A stretch of DNA of 64,000 bases from Sipunculus nudus. Taxonomy: Eukaryota > Annelida > Sipuncula > Golfingiida > Sipunculidae. Below the pieces are notes generated by a model. It was not told where the DNA came from, did not search any database, and saw nothing but the letters and a program-made list of their open reading frames with translations. Made by a program: the position numbers and the translations under genes. This document shows, piece by piece, positions 11,601 through 21,800 of the stretch. The stretch is taken from NCBI GenBank assembly GCA_026874595.1, contig CM049311.1:18067676-18131675 (forward strand). The letters are read 5' to 3'. Each line of letters starts with the position of its first letter. Positions within the stretch are counted from its first letter, which is position 1.

Positions 11601-14151
11601 AAGACGGACGAACTAAGCGAGCTGTTACAATCCATACAGCAGTAGGTTTTAAACATATGCTGGTTATTTTCTGTCTAATACATATTTTACCCGTCGGGAC
11701 TCTTTTTTGGTAATCGCGAGTAATAGCGCAGGGCGGAGTGTCTATGTGGTCCCGAGGTCGTCTGAGAGTGATTGATCTAGGGACAAACCCAGCTTTGTAC
11801 GGCGAGGAGCGATAGATTGTGGGGCTGAGGACACGCGAGTTCACACATAAGACCTAGAAGAGCAACGGATCGTACGTGGTTTACATCGTATGTTTGTTTT
11901 ACAGAATCAGTGTTCCATCAAAACTATTAAAATAGATATATAATTTGAATAGTTGGAACACCAAAGAATGGAGAATCGAGGGTTTGGTGGGGGTCGGGGA
12001 TAGATTGAGATCCGTGACTGTCCTATGACAGTTACAAGAAGTCTAGTTTTAACTTTATAATTTTATCCTTAGCATGGGGCACATTTGTTTAGTAAACAGA
12101 GTGAACGTAGTAAAACTACGTTTATATTATATCCTGGTCTCTCTTATTACTGGTTAATGTTTTGAGTGTTCCAACATGAGCGCATGGTACAAACTGTTGG
12201 ACAATGTCAAACCAACATTTCAATTATCCATTGGCGAACTTCATAATCTAAAAAATCAGTACAAATGTTTGTTATACCAAAATCGCGACTCACCACTCCA
12301 GATCATCAAATAGGGGCAAACCTTTTTTGATCAAGCCTAAATCACACACACGACGGACGGATTCCGTACGTTTAATCGACATCATCTGGTCGATTGCTAC
12401 AGTAAGAGGACAGGACTGGCTTTTCTCTCGATGGAAAACATGTTACATAATTAAATGCCGGTTTATTGCAAGTTAATGTCGGAATATACAAACTTACGGA
12501 CAGCACACCAACAAAATTTGCAAGAATTCCGTCCAACCAAATTGGGACACTTTCCGAAATTGATAACCTTACTGATCACATAGTTCATTACCTCTAGAAC
12601 GTCGAGGATTAAACAAACGATTCCATACACCGAACAATACCGGCCAGGCCTTCAGTAATTATATTTCCACTACAATATGTAATATGAAACATTATTCGAT
12701 GCCTCGGCAGACGTATACATCTGTATGCAGAACTGATGGCTCCGAAATAGACGACCTGTTAACCTGAATAGATGAATTACTGATATTTGCATTTCAACCC
12801 GTAACACACCCCCTCTTAAGAGCGTTCTGCTATCAGAACAAGACTAATTATCCCAGGAGTCACACTCAGGTGATCTTATTCCCTGGGCCACAAAGTTTAA
12901 CCGTCATCCCGGACGAACCCCCATTTAGTTACGAAGACAAATTGGTCAGGGGGAAAACATTGGGCCGATCCCGGTTTCTAACCCATGTTGGTGCGCACAA
13001 GTCCGGCATACCAACCGCTTCGCTAGAAACGCAAGCTTGACTAGTGTAACAGTTCGGTCCGCTTTTATGTCACCCCGTAACACTTCTCATTTGCGTACTA
13101 GCACGTCAAGCTGCAGTCTTGTCTCGTCCCAAGCCGCTTTATTCCGATTCGCTCTGCTGCTCTACATCAACGTCTTGAGATTGACCCTTATGTAAGATAC
13201 TTAATAGGAGGACTCTTTGGAATGGTCCAAGTGACTTTTTAGGCGGTGTCAACATAAGATAATTACTTTTTTGACTTGGATATTTTATTAAACTTTTTAA
13301 ATGTTATAGCACCATGTATTGCTTAATTGCCCTATACATTCCTAATTTTATCAAGAGCCCGAATGTTTACAAAGGGAAGAATCGCAATGATAGTATGGAA
13401 TGTCAAACAGTTCTTTACAACTGGATCTAGACTTGGACCCCGCTCCGATCTTGTCGTTGTTGGAACTGGAATAACGCGGGCGTTAATAGGGATATGTGCA
13501 GGGTGCCAGTCTGTCAACATCTGCTCATAAAAAAAATTCAATAAGTTTGTCATGTTTAATCACGGCGGCCTTATAAAGATCTTTAAGGGATAATGTTTCA
13601 TTAAAATATTAAGGTAAGAACGTCAAGATGCTGCCGGAAACACAAATGTACTACCATCGAGACGAACGGATGTAATTCGATGTGAGTATGTAGCACTTAA
13701 GGAGTTGGTGTCTTTTACAATTTCATCATTACACGGCCCTGTTGTACAGGTCTTCCCACAACTGTAATACCATTACAGCTGTGCAACAAGCTGCAGTCGT
13801 CATTCTGGCTCTGTATATTTTAAATACTGCGGGGCTGTGATAGGGAGCAGTTACTCCACTAAACCTGGACATTCCCAGTCGGTAAACAACGATGGGCAAA
13901 GAACTATATATTAGTTTTATAATTTACCGGCCGGTGTCAGTATACATCTAAAGTCGAGCAACGTAACCATATAAACAGAGGATCAAGGTTGTAGACGAAC
14001 CTCATTATAAATAATTTTAGGTTAGACTTAACCTAATAGTTTTTCAATAGGTTCGTAAAGCTGGGCTGTTGTGTATCTCAACCTTTTTCTTGAACTCACA
14101 AGGTAATAATGGGTTCTCGAAGTTGTTTTGTGAATCTCATAAATTCTGCTT

Positions 14152-14220
<69 letters not shown>

Positions 14221-17200
14221 TTTATTTATATACTTTTTTAATATTCCAATCGTAAATGTACTTACATACGGTAGGTACTGTCTGTACATGAGAGAAGCAT
14301 AGCCTGGCTCCAAGTCTGTGTCATCTCTGAAAAAACAGCGATTATTTCCTTCCGGATAGCAACCTGATTCTCCATCATACCATTTCCCTGTGAGCAAAGA
14401 AATATTAAAAAGATATCCTGAAACAGCATTCTTATTAGACAAAAACGACCTATAATCTTAAAAGAAAGAATAGAAACCTTATTAAAAAAAAAGAAAAATA
14501 ACCTTATTTAACAAAATAAAATACTGATTCCTTTATGTAATATAACACCCCTTAATAAAAAAACATGTGATCCAAATGTCAGGTAGGTCAGGACATAGGA
14601 AAGGTATTACCTGAGGCCTTATGACTAAACATTAACAACTATTCGTCACGTTTTGGAAGAATTAGTTTGCTCTCGGAATCAATTTTTAACCATTACAATA
14701 TAAATCTACCCCCTGTAACAATAGTGTACTGTTTTTGGTCATCCGAACCTGATATGTCCGCCGAACATTGTATGGGACTGGCTTCGCCATCTTTGTAGTA
14801 GAAATGTTTGAATGGCCCGTTTGTGTTATTAATAGGATATTCGTCGAATACTCCCCACCGCATGTGGGCCCACTCGTGCATTAATATCTGTAAGCATTAA
14901 ACTAACATAATTCAATAGACCATACAAATCAATAGTAGAAACTTTAATATTTTTAAAACGATTATTGTTTGTGTTATATAATTCTATACTGTTCGCGTTT
15001 GATATTTTGAAGCCTGCTTTTAAAACACATCATTGTCCTAAAACAAGTACACGACTATTATTCTAGGAGAATATTAAAAATTGGTGTCCAATTATTTCAT
15101 GTTTTGTTTCAATTTGCAAAAATTTTGCTCAATTCAATAGCAACTGTAACCAACTGCCCACCAACGGCGTGCATGTGAACAAATCATCATTGCATGATGT
15201 CATTATGGCCTTGGATTACACACCGCGTTACGTTCATGGTGTAGTTAAATTAAACAGACTTTCAGGAGTGAAAACAATAAGAAAAAACGTAATATAGTTT
15301 ACCTGTCCGTAAGTCCCAAACTGCCTTGCGAATGTTTGGTTCATAAGGAACTTTTGTGTGAGAGATATGGCATCGCCTGGTTCTCCACATGGCCTGCCGC
15401 CTATAACGACTGGCATTGCATTCTGTGGTGTTGCTCGGCGACCATCTAATAAGGGATCGTTGTCCACCTTGATGTTAGCTCTGTCGTATGTTTCACTGCC
15501 GGCAGGGATGTAATCTGATGAATCCGACCAGCTGTTTGGTACCAAGATGTTAACCCACTCGATGAACGCCCTCTTCCTGAAAAATAAAGTAAATAAAAAG
15601 TCCGTGTTTGTTTTTGTTATTTTTGTCCTCATTGTCTGTCAATGGAGGCAATAAAAAGTGCGTGGTTTCGAATATTTACATTATTATTTATATCTGCGAG
15701 ATCCATAGTTTGTGACCGACCTATGATCCTAACATAAATGTTTAGACATTTTATTCTTGCTATTATCTGACCGTGCCCCAGAATTTCTGTTTTTCAGTCG
15801 CACACAAATCAACACAGACTATTTATTTATATATTTATTATAATAATATTGTGAAGGGTGGCCTGTACCAGAATAAGAATTCTGTTATAAGCAGGGCCCT
15901 CTTCCAAGATATACAAGATATTATAAACAATGGAACATGATAATAAAATTACATAAAAGTACATGTACAATGCGAAATATAAAAGACATAATGAGACTGA
16001 AAAATCATTACAAAGGAATGATAATATCATAAAACTAATAAAAGGGACGGTACTAACAGCGCTAAGAACAACGATTACATCTAGAACAATTTCGTGCTGT
16101 GATAAGATTATGACATCATTGTAAAATTGGAGAAGTACGAACGTGATAATTTTTTAAAATGCTGCAAATTAGAAGCAAACTAAATGTGTCCAGGAAGGGA
16201 CTTCCATAGAGTACTGCCTGCATAAAAAGAGGTAGCCTTGATGGCTTCAATACGCGGTTTCGGAAGGATACAGTTTTTGTTTTCGGTTAACCGCGTCGAA
16301 TAATTATGAATGCCCTTCGCCATATGAAAATTCTTACATAAATATGAAGGGGCTAAATCATTTATGCATTTATAGGTTAAAATAGATAGGAGGTACAAAT
16401 ATCGCTGTTTAATTGTCATTTAGCCTATTTCTTTCACTAAATCTAAACTTCTTTGAGTTGGGTCGTAATTTTTTGTTATTATCCTAGCCGCACGACACTG
16501 CATTCGACTAGGTAACATGAGACATGCGTATTACAGAACAGTACACATGATAATACAAAGGTTGCACCTGTGTTTCGGACAAGCTGCAGCTACCTATAAT
16601 TTTATCACAGAAAATGAATAATCAGATATCATGTTCTATCGAATATAGTATAAAATGCATTTCATGCGAAAATCCGAACTACGGCCGCTCAAAGTCCAAT
16701 GGTTGTAAGATCATGCAGCTGACAGCCCGCGGTAACAGTAACACGGGTGTAATGCAAATATTCTGTCAGCTGGAAAAGATATCCTAGCTAATGTTGTTTA
16801 AAGGAAAACCTCTGTTTACAAGCACTTCTCTCCAGATCACGTGTACTCCTGGTAAGCGTGTAATCATAGAGAATGGATAAATTATCCCAATAAATCCTAC
16901 ATTCAAAAACATTACGAAAAATGGGTCCTTTAATATCGAATGCGACTCATAAAGCTTCTACCTCTTTAAATTTTGTTTTGGAAAAATCAAGTTCATATTA
17001 TAAAATGAATGACAACCATTACCAGTCAATATTTACACATGAATTGCCAGCGAGTAAGCAAGACTTGGCACAAAGCTTTAACAGTGACAATACTTGGATA
17101 GGGCGTCAATCTGGCATATACAGATTTCGGTGTTAATAGGTGTTAATTGGTTAACACATGATTTAACTGCTAATGTCGCAGATTCAAGAATCTATTTAAA

Positions 17201-17600
17201 TTATCTGGATTTATGTATATAAATAATTGTATTCAATTCCAGGAAATATTTGTATCACTGTTTATCTTATACTTTTATGTATTCTTCTATTTTACCTTCG
17301 AATGCAGATGGTTTAGTCCATTCCATTACTTTTTCAAATATGATAAATTAAAATTATAACTGGAATACAGTAAATGCATTACCGAGTAGCATTATACATA
17401 AACTCGGAGAACTCTGTAAGAACTTCCTTTATCCGGATTATAAGCTCCGGGTCTTCCTTGACGTGACGAGTAAGGGCTACCAGCACATCACTGTATCCAT
17501 TGTTCTTCAGGTGAAACTGGTTCCTGGTATCGGTCGTTTGTGCATTAGCATACACCAGCACCACCAAATATAACAGAAAAAGCTTGAACATTTTTGCCAT
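2571..17600 (-). CDS. CLCA: CLCA-family gene (calcium-activated chloride channel regulator), 8 exons, 3' end outside the window
   Basis: CLCA proteins are secreted or membrane-attached metalloproteases that self-cleave and modulate calcium-activated chloride channels; that is family knowledge. Eight exons with GT-AG borders and matching phases (2,0,1,0,0,0,1,0) were joined: 17600-17383, 15576-15303, 14887-14710, 14387-14266, 5373-5263, 4554-4387, 3073-2887, 2689-2571, giving 459 codons without a stop. Residues 1-20 form a signal peptide. The CLCA_N domain follows with HEWAH at 168-172 and the downstream G..DEY. A Cys-rich stretch comes next, then a VWA domain with MIDAS residues DKSGS (341-345), GGTS (about 413-416) and SDG (443-445). 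About half the usual 900 residues are present; the rest should lie left of position 2571. Intron 4 is 8.9 kb and full of retroelements. The upstream gene flank contains inverted dead copies. Family call is sure; the exact paralogue is not. Confidence 0.9.
2887..3073 (-). CDS. CLCA: CLCA exon 7: middle of VWA domain
   Basis: From ACGTFLKRLY through GIVAFNETAHI to NGGTSIAAG. GGTS supplies the MIDAS threonine loop. Acceptor aattggacag, donor GCAG|GTAAGA leaving one base (phase 1), which is completed by exon 8. Confidence 0.9.
3074..4386 (-). other. CLCA intron 6, no gene seen
   Basis: Lies between exons 6 and 7. It holds a G-run at about 3136-3145 and otherwise unremarkable AT-rich sequence. 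The forward ORFs here have no recognisable domain. Confidence 0.6.
4387..4554 (-). CDS. CLCA: CLCA exon 6: start of VWA domain
   Basis: Fifty-six codons from VMRKHEDF to RIQILRQ, containing the first beta strand and MIDAS loop IVLVLDKSGSM. Acceptor cttcttcag, donor CAG|GTAAGA, phase 0 on both sides. Confidence 0.92.
5263..5373 (-). CDS. CLCA: CLCA exon 5: short Cys-containing exon
   Basis: A 37-codon exon found by translating the reverse strand where the family pattern FC...HN..A..QN..C....WE was expected. It reads INQFCDDSNN, then QHNKQAESEQNRVC, then ETLSAWE. Acceptor tttgtag, donor GAG|GTGATT, phase 0 on both sides, fitting exon 4 (LPY) and exon 6 (VMRKHEDF). The donor has a weak +4 to +6 consensus, so the exact 3' border is slightly less certain than the exon itself. 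Confidence 0.82.
5374..5818 (-). other. Left side of the gag element interrupted by the LINE; no clear coding
   Basis: Reading leftwards from the LINE 3' end, this stretch should continue the Gypsy remnant beyond its nucleocapsid. Only weak reverse-strand ORFs are seen and no protease motif. It ends at the acceptor of CLCA exon 5 (5374), so part may be original intron. Confidence 0.35.
5948..7044 (-). pseudogene. LINE ORF2 C-terminal domain with zinc-knuckle-like motif
   Basis: A 295-codon frame (7044-6157) reads WLLMQKRGPADSALPVLW, then FWKILHNIFPTNMLL and CSFCDETDYIEHFFYSC, the CCHC motif typical of L1/Tx1 C termini. After a frameshift near 6190 the frame 6190-5948 continues with FWLEVESKIS and IILIAKMCVSKIK. 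A TAA ends it near 5945, about 115 bp before the poly(A). Confidence 0.85.
7302..8313 (-). pseudogene. LINE reverse transcriptase domain with frameshifts
   Basis: Three overlapping frames (8313-7981, 7920-7669, 7712-7302) cover the RT: NNRSPGLDGLTTEFYKFSW, then KGKDLPEDELTNWRPITLTN, then VDFRKAIDTL, GVTQGCPLSPLTF and the catalytic ILQYADDTTLF. The YADD box is intact, but frameshifts near 7950 and 7700 break the ORF. Confidence 0.88.
8479..8934 (-). pseudogene. LINE ORF2 segment between endonuclease and RT
   Basis: One open stretch of 151 codons. It includes PFRIIKQSLLKW, MSFLYDKEYVNMINQLL and DRSAQTGSKATWREKGEKKLN. The final part resembles the segment ahead of the RT fingers in L1/Tx1 elements. 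No catalytic function is expected. Confidence 0.65.
8870..9475 (-). pseudogene. LINE AP-endonuclease domain (truncated)
   Basis: Reverse-strand fragments read CLQETFLSKHLL, then VVGDFNTVLSNDLDI (catalytic GDFN at about 9129-9144), SRLDYVLMNDEL (about 8934-8962) and a final SDH (about 8875). These are the conserved endonuclease blocks of L1-type LINEs. Frameshifts and stops interrupt them. The domain starts abruptly at the insertion border. Confidence 0.8.
9489..10480 (-). pseudogene. Gypsy gag remnant, split by the LINE
   Basis: The reverse strand reads a Glu/Lys-rich coiled coil (LELEEKQWQFEREKKQRQL near 10350), SAIIDEKDELDNYLLRF (about 10120), VKHYLLKRYNYTADGYRVRF (about 9950), EQFIYSCPGD (about 9790) and FLQEKSQSSLKELFEKTD. 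It ends in a CX2CX4HX4C knuckle of form KCDRIDHVAEYC (first Cys codon followed by a stop) at about 9495-9530. The gag stops exactly at the LINE target-site duplication and its other side lies below 5819. Several stops and frameshifts show it is dead. Confidence 0.8.
10481..12795. other. CLCA intron 4, no recognised gene
   Basis: A reverse ORF at 10791-10456 (111 codons) lies just upstream of the gag remnant and is probably its leader or N-terminal region; no domain is recognised in it. The rest is AT-rich, with a short repeat of acgagtgtgat at about 11489-11575. Confidence 0.5.
12803..13090 (-). mobile_element. Possible LTR-retroelement junction remnant with primer-binding site and polypurine tract
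   Basis: On the reverse strand TGGGGGTTCGTCCGGGAT (12923-12906) is one base from an 18-nt tRNA-Pro primer-binding site. About 100 bp further along, a purine run AAGAGGGGG (about 12816-12808) is followed by TGTTACGGG. A similar GTGTTACGGGG occurs at about 13087 upstream of the primer site. This order (LTR start, PBS, short internal piece, PPT, LTR start) fits an LTR element with its coding part deleted. LTR ends and target-site duplications could not be confirmed. Confidence 0.4.
13091..14150. other. CLCA intron 4, proximal part; nothing recognised
   Basis: Only short overlapping ORFs on both strands around 13327-13553 without a known domain. No repeat ends were seen. Confidence 0.5.
14153..14231. 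repeat. (TC)n(TA)n microsatellite
   Basis: About 37 bp of TC repeats followed by about 40 bp of TA repeats, 35 bp from the donor of CLCA exon 4. Short ORFs reading through it are low-complexity artefacts. Confidence 0.95.
14266..14387 (-). CDS. CLCA: CLCA exon 4: Cys-rich linker
   Basis: Forty codons, starting with a split Gly codon and KWYDGESGCYPEG, then the family block ASLMYRQYLPY (human CLCAs have ASIM..Q). Acceptor ctcacag, strong donor TAT|GTAAGT. A (TC)n(TA)n microsatellite begins about 35 bp inside the following intron. Confidence 0.88.
14710..14887 (-). CDS. CLCA: CLCA exon 3: zinc metalloprotease motif
   Basis: Begins ILMHEWAHMRWGVFDEY. The HEXXH motif and the following Asp-Glu match the self-cleaving CLCA protease, so the active site looks intact. 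Acceptor cttacag, donor GGGG|GTAGAT (phase 1). The short distance from the motif to the exon start explains why exon 2 ends in FGTYGQ. Confidence 0.92.
15303..15576 (-). CDS. CLCA: CLCA exon 2: CLCA_N domain
   Basis: Acceptor tttttcag before GAAGAGGGCG and donor CAG|GTAAAC. The translation runs from KRAFIEWVNILVP to FARQFGTYGQ. It includes the conserved block GGRPCGEPGD and the FGTYG that directly precedes the zinc-binding helix in the next exon. Phase 2 in, phase 0 out. Confidence 0.9.
15827..16520 (-). mobile_element. CR1/jockey-like LINE 3' fragment in CLCA intron 1
   Basis: The reverse strand reads RMQCRAARIITKNYDPTQRS (about 16515-16455). After a stop it continues with IKQRYLYLLSILTYKCIND, LAPSYLC, IHNYSTRL and GSTLWKSLPGHI (16419-16180). 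This is the conserved C-terminal tail of CR1/jockey-type LINE ORF2. The 350 bp beyond the stop look like its 3' UTR, ending in an AT-rich tail near 15825. The RT itself is missing, so this is a 5'-truncated copy. Confidence 0.8.
17383..17600 (-). CDS. CLCA: CLCA exon 1: signal peptide and start of CLCA_N domain
   Basis: Two candidate starts, ATG at 17600 and ATG three codons later, both followed by a hydrophobic stretch (MFKLFLLYLVVLVYANAQ) that looks like a signal peptide. The segment LKNNGYSDVLVAL is the family hallmark at the mature N terminus, and the exon ends in MYNATR. The donor is CTCG|GTAATG and leaves two bases (phase 2), matching exon 2. The 5' UTR was not resolved. Confidence 0.9.
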
Positions 17601-17748
17601 GCCGCTATTTCAGATGCAGTCAGTAGTTGTCAGACGATAGCTGAATCATGGTAAGATTTCCATAGTCGATGGGACCAATCAGCACATTGTTAAGTTGTTA
17701 TATTTTTACTTCCTGGTGCTACATGAACAGTTTCACATGGCATGTTGG

Positions 17749-17971
17749 TAGGGACGGATGCGGGGGGGGGGGGGGGGTGGGTGGTCTACCTTTTGACTTT
17801 ATATTACGAAAACAGAAAATAAACCGCCCGATTTTGCGTCTTTCATCGTTTCCTACGCCATTTCTTCAAGCAATAGTATTGCGAAAGTTCACCGGCATTC
17901 CCGCACACGTTTACCAGGTTGCTAGGGCGATGCGCCCACACCTTTTTCCTGAAGTCCTCCATCCGCCCCTG
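17749..17971. mobile_element. G-rich MITE-like element, 223 bp
   Basis: Left end TAGGGACGGATGCGGGGG and right end reading inward CAGGGGCGGATGGAGG are imperfect inverted repeats, and a 16-bp G-run follows the left end. Ends resemble the better-defined element at 33084-33287. It sits about 150 bp upstream of CLCA exon 1. Target-site duplication is not clear. Confidence 0.55.
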
Positions 17972-20460
17972 TTTGGGTTGACCTTGGTTAACCTTTACTT
18001 TTGTGAGCAGCTCATCCACCACTGTTTAGATTAGGATATAAGTAAATGCATTTACACCGCTAGTGTATTTACATTAGTAAATAGCGAGCGGCCGTAGGTT
18101 TTTTCACATCTGAATAAACTTCTGTACCTGTCTAGGCGGTCTCGGTTTATGTGAAGTAAGTTTACACAGATCTACATATAATGTGTAAGTGCGTACTGTG
18201 GGAAAACTCTGCATGTCCTATGTAGATTTACAGTGTACCTGTCAGATAGGAATCGTAGTCCTGTGTCGGTTTCCAGTTTACCCGATAGGACTGTTAGTCC
18301 CATTAAGATGTCGAGGAAGAAATATTTTAAAACTATCTGATCAGGTCTGTGGCAGATAGCTACGCTTTCAAAGACCTTGATTCAGCGCGCTGCTCTAGAG
18401 TTATTTCATTAATAATGCTCAAGCTGGCAAGTACTCAGACGTTTAGCTGCACCCTACTCGATGGTATGAGATCATTCAAGCTTTTACCCTTTTCCGTATT
18501 GCGAGGGACATTCCGCTTATTTTTCAGATCAACAATTCATAAAGCACATATCCATTAACAACTGCACTCTTGGTAAGTAAATTATGAGTGGTTCGATAAA
18601 TTAAATTTCTGTGCCAAACAACGTCGGCAGTCACGGAGTTTAAGGTCAAAATATGTCAAGTGCACATTTGACAATTAGGATTTTGTATTCAGAGAACGTA
18701 TGTCAGAAATCCAGCATTTTTTCTTTTAAAAATCTTGATCCTGGCGGTGGACCGGATCGTGCCGAAAATTTGCACAATTGTTCCTTGTGTCATTGGAGAA
18801 CTATCCTGAAAATTTCATTTAAAATGTGAGTAATATGTTGCTAAATGACACACAGACAGACGCACTCACAAACAGACAAGCCAACGCTTGCAAAAACATA
18901 ACCCCGCTGCTTGGCGGAACATTTTTTTTAATTTTATTTCGGGCACTGGCCAACATCCTATTTAAATTTACCATCATAGAACAATTTATATAGAGGAGGG
19001 GTCTATTCCGAAATCAAACATTAATTAGCTAAAGATAATACCCTGAACCTTTTAGAAAAGAAACACTATTGACTGTATGTTTTGTTTCTGCCCACATTTT
19101 TATAACATTTGGGGGGAGGAGTCAACAAGATTCAACAAGGACATCTAGCGGCAAATCAGACAAACCAGAGTTTTGCAAATGACATTTTGTAACTGGCGAC
19201 GTCTCAACTTCCGAAAAAAAGGCCACCATCTACGGTTAACTGATTTTCTATTTGTCAGCATGGACCCTTGTGCCGTGTCCACTAACAGTTTATAGAAAAA
19301 CAAGGTTATTCATCCGTCCATAGGGTTTTAAAAAACCATTATTGACAGGTATATAAACGGTACATTATATGTAAGCAAGAACAAGCCCGAAGTAAGATAA
19401 CTTCTACACAAAATGCAGGTGAATAACCGTGTTGCCATGGCAATTATACATACAGAATGTGAAAGAAATATTGATTTTGGTATACCTAACTGTACCTTAC
19501 AAATATTAATGAATATTCGTACCAGGAAGTTTACGCTTTAACCTGGTATATCCTTGGAGCGCAGGTGGTCTTACGGGTGGGAATACGTGTTCTGCTTATG
19601 AATCACCCTCTATTATCGAACTCAACACAACACAAAACACAGGTTCATTGTGGCAACAACAACATAACATTTAAAATTACCTTGCATTGTATACACAAAA
19701 AGCTGTTTTAACGAATCTTTTATTACCGAGAAGGAAGTTTGATCATTAAACATGCGCACCTGTTTACGTAATGGATATGTTTTGTTTACTAACAACTACA
19801 ATGCGCTCCTGAAGTATATTTGAGTATCATTGTAATAACAACTCTGAGGGGGGCACCATATAGTCAATTAACACTGTGAGCTTTTGTTAGCTTATTCATA
19901 TTTGTTCTTAGGTAAAAGAACCACTCTTCAAATACCATTCTGTGTATAGACTTTAAGAAACACACCCTTAGAAGTGTTTATCTTCAGATCAGGATGATAA
20001 CATTCAAATGGTATTATAAAGTTCGGGGCGGATATAGACCGGGGGGGGGGGGGGGTCTCCGTTTTTCTTACCTAAATTATCGGATATAAAATAATTCTAT
20101 TTTGTTACCAAAAAGTTTATTTGATGTATGACACCGTTTTCTTCCTTAGATGTCTAATTAGGTGAAAGTTATGTATAAAACCTGCTAGCACTAACGCCAT
20201 ACCTCTTTACCTGCACCAGGGTCTTGAGGACACCCATTTCTAATGATCTGTCTCGGCCTTTGAATATTACACGACTTTTGGAATTAATTTGGAATAAATG
20301 TGTTCCTTCAGTGTGGCCAATACATACCACTTTTATCTGTGTTATATTTTTTAACTTTTTTCTACACGTAAAACAATTGGGTTCTTTAAAGAACCACTGT
20401 TATTCAAAACAGTATGTATTTGTGGATTTTCATCATAACTTTATCATAAGATCAGTTTGA
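17972..20460. other. Intergenic region upstream of CLCA, no gene recognised
   Basis: No coding exon or conserved domain on either strand. Contains a dispersed repeat (18730-18925), a G-run at 20041-20054 beside ggggcggat that may be one end of the G-rich MITE family, and otherwise AT-rich sequence. Confidence 0.55.
18730..18925. repeat. Dispersed repeat with 'actatcctgaaaatttcat' core
   Basis: Runs from a GATCCTGG / GGACCGGATC stretch through ttgttcc..gtcattgg.gaactatcctgaaaatttcat to a CA-rich segment and ccgctgcttggcgg. The segment at 62425-62580 has the same order (atccggatc, gccggatcc, cattgggc, gaactgccctgagaatttcat, CA-rich), so the two are copies of one repeat family. Class unknown. 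Confidence 0.55.
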
Positions 20461-21800
20461 CTTGCCATCATCAGTGAGATGCGGGGGCGGGGGTGTTCAG
20501 AATAACGATTGAGATGCTTGATGATCTAGAATTTGTTTTACATCATCAGCGAGGTGAGACAGACTCTAGAATATAGTATTGTCATTAGTTTGTTGCAGAA
20601 AGATTTATACATTGGTATTTACCATTAGCGAAGTTAGGCAGAATCTTTGATATGGTTGTCTTCATTAGCGAGGCGAGGTAGCACCCAGAATATAATTGTC
20701 ATTATAAGCGTGATGTAGCAGCATTCAGAATAATATTGTCATCAAAAACGAGGTGAGGTAGCACTCAGAAAAAAATTGTCATCATAAGCGATGTGAGGCA
20801 GCATCCAGAATATAGTTGTCATCACAAACGAGGTGAGACATCATCCATAATATAGTTGTCATCCCTAGCGACATGAGACAGTATCCAGAATATAGATTTC
20901 ATCTTAAGCGAGGTGGGACATTATCAAGAATATAGTTGTCATCTCTAGCGAGGTGAGACAGCATCCAGAATATAGTTTATCTTAGGCGAGCTGAGACATC
21001 ATCCATAATATAGTTGTCATCTCTAGGGAGGTGAGACATCATCCTGAATATAATTTACAACATAAGCGAGGTGAGACATTATCCAGAATATAGTTGTCAT
21101 CTCTAGCGAGGTGAGACAGGATCCAGAATATAGTTTATCTTAAGCGAGGTGAGACATTATCCATAATATAGTTGTCCATAATATAGTTGTCATCTCTAGG
21201 GAGGTAAGACAGCATCCAGAATATAGTTTTCATCATAAGTGAGGTGAGACATTATCCAGAATATAGTTGTCATCTCTAGCGAGGTGAGACAGCATCCAGA
21301 ATATAGTTTATCTTAAGCGAGGTGAAGCACCATTCATAATATAGTTGTCATCTCTAGGTAGGTGGGACATCATTCACAATATAGTTTAAATCATACGCGA
21401 GGTGAGACAGCATCCAGAATTTGGTTTTCATCATTAGCGAGGTGAGGAGCATCCAGTATTTGGTTGTCACCATTAGCGAGGGGAGGAGCATCCAAGTTTT
21501 GGTTGTGATCATTAGTGAGGTGAAGGAAGATCCAGACATTCTTTTTCATCTGTAATTGGATCCCGAAGGGTACATAACATGGTTGTCATGATAAGTGATG
21601 TGAGGCAGCATCAAGAATATAGTTGTCATCATTAGCGAGGTAATGAAGCATCGGGAATTAGACTGTGATCATCTGGGAGGTGCGGTAGCATCCAGAATCT
21701 GGTTGTTGTCATTAGTGAGGCGAGGAGCATCCAGAATCTGGTTGTTGTCATTAGTGAGGCGAGGAGCATCCAGACTTGGTTGTAATCATTAGTGAAGTGC
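20461..21800. repeat. Minisatellite, about 40-bp unit, roughly 33 copies
   Basis: The basic unit is gttgtcatctctagcgaggt followed by gagacagcatccagaatata (40 bp), with a 38-bp variant beginning gtttatcttaagcgaggt. Variants alternate in the central part (about 20930-21350), giving a longer-order period. Flanking units are more diverged (cattagtgaggcgaggagcatccag). A reverse ORF at 21539-21354 is simply the translated repeat. Confidence 0.92.

Noticed and set aside
21354-21539. Reverse 61-codon ORF with repeated Trp-Met-Leu motifs
   Set aside because: It is the 40-bp minisatellite read in one frame; unit length is not a multiple of three and frames break elsewhere.
20461-21800. Possible CRISPR-like array
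   Set aside because: Units are contiguous and diverge throughout, with no conserved repeat separated by unique spacers, and the DNA is eukaryotic.
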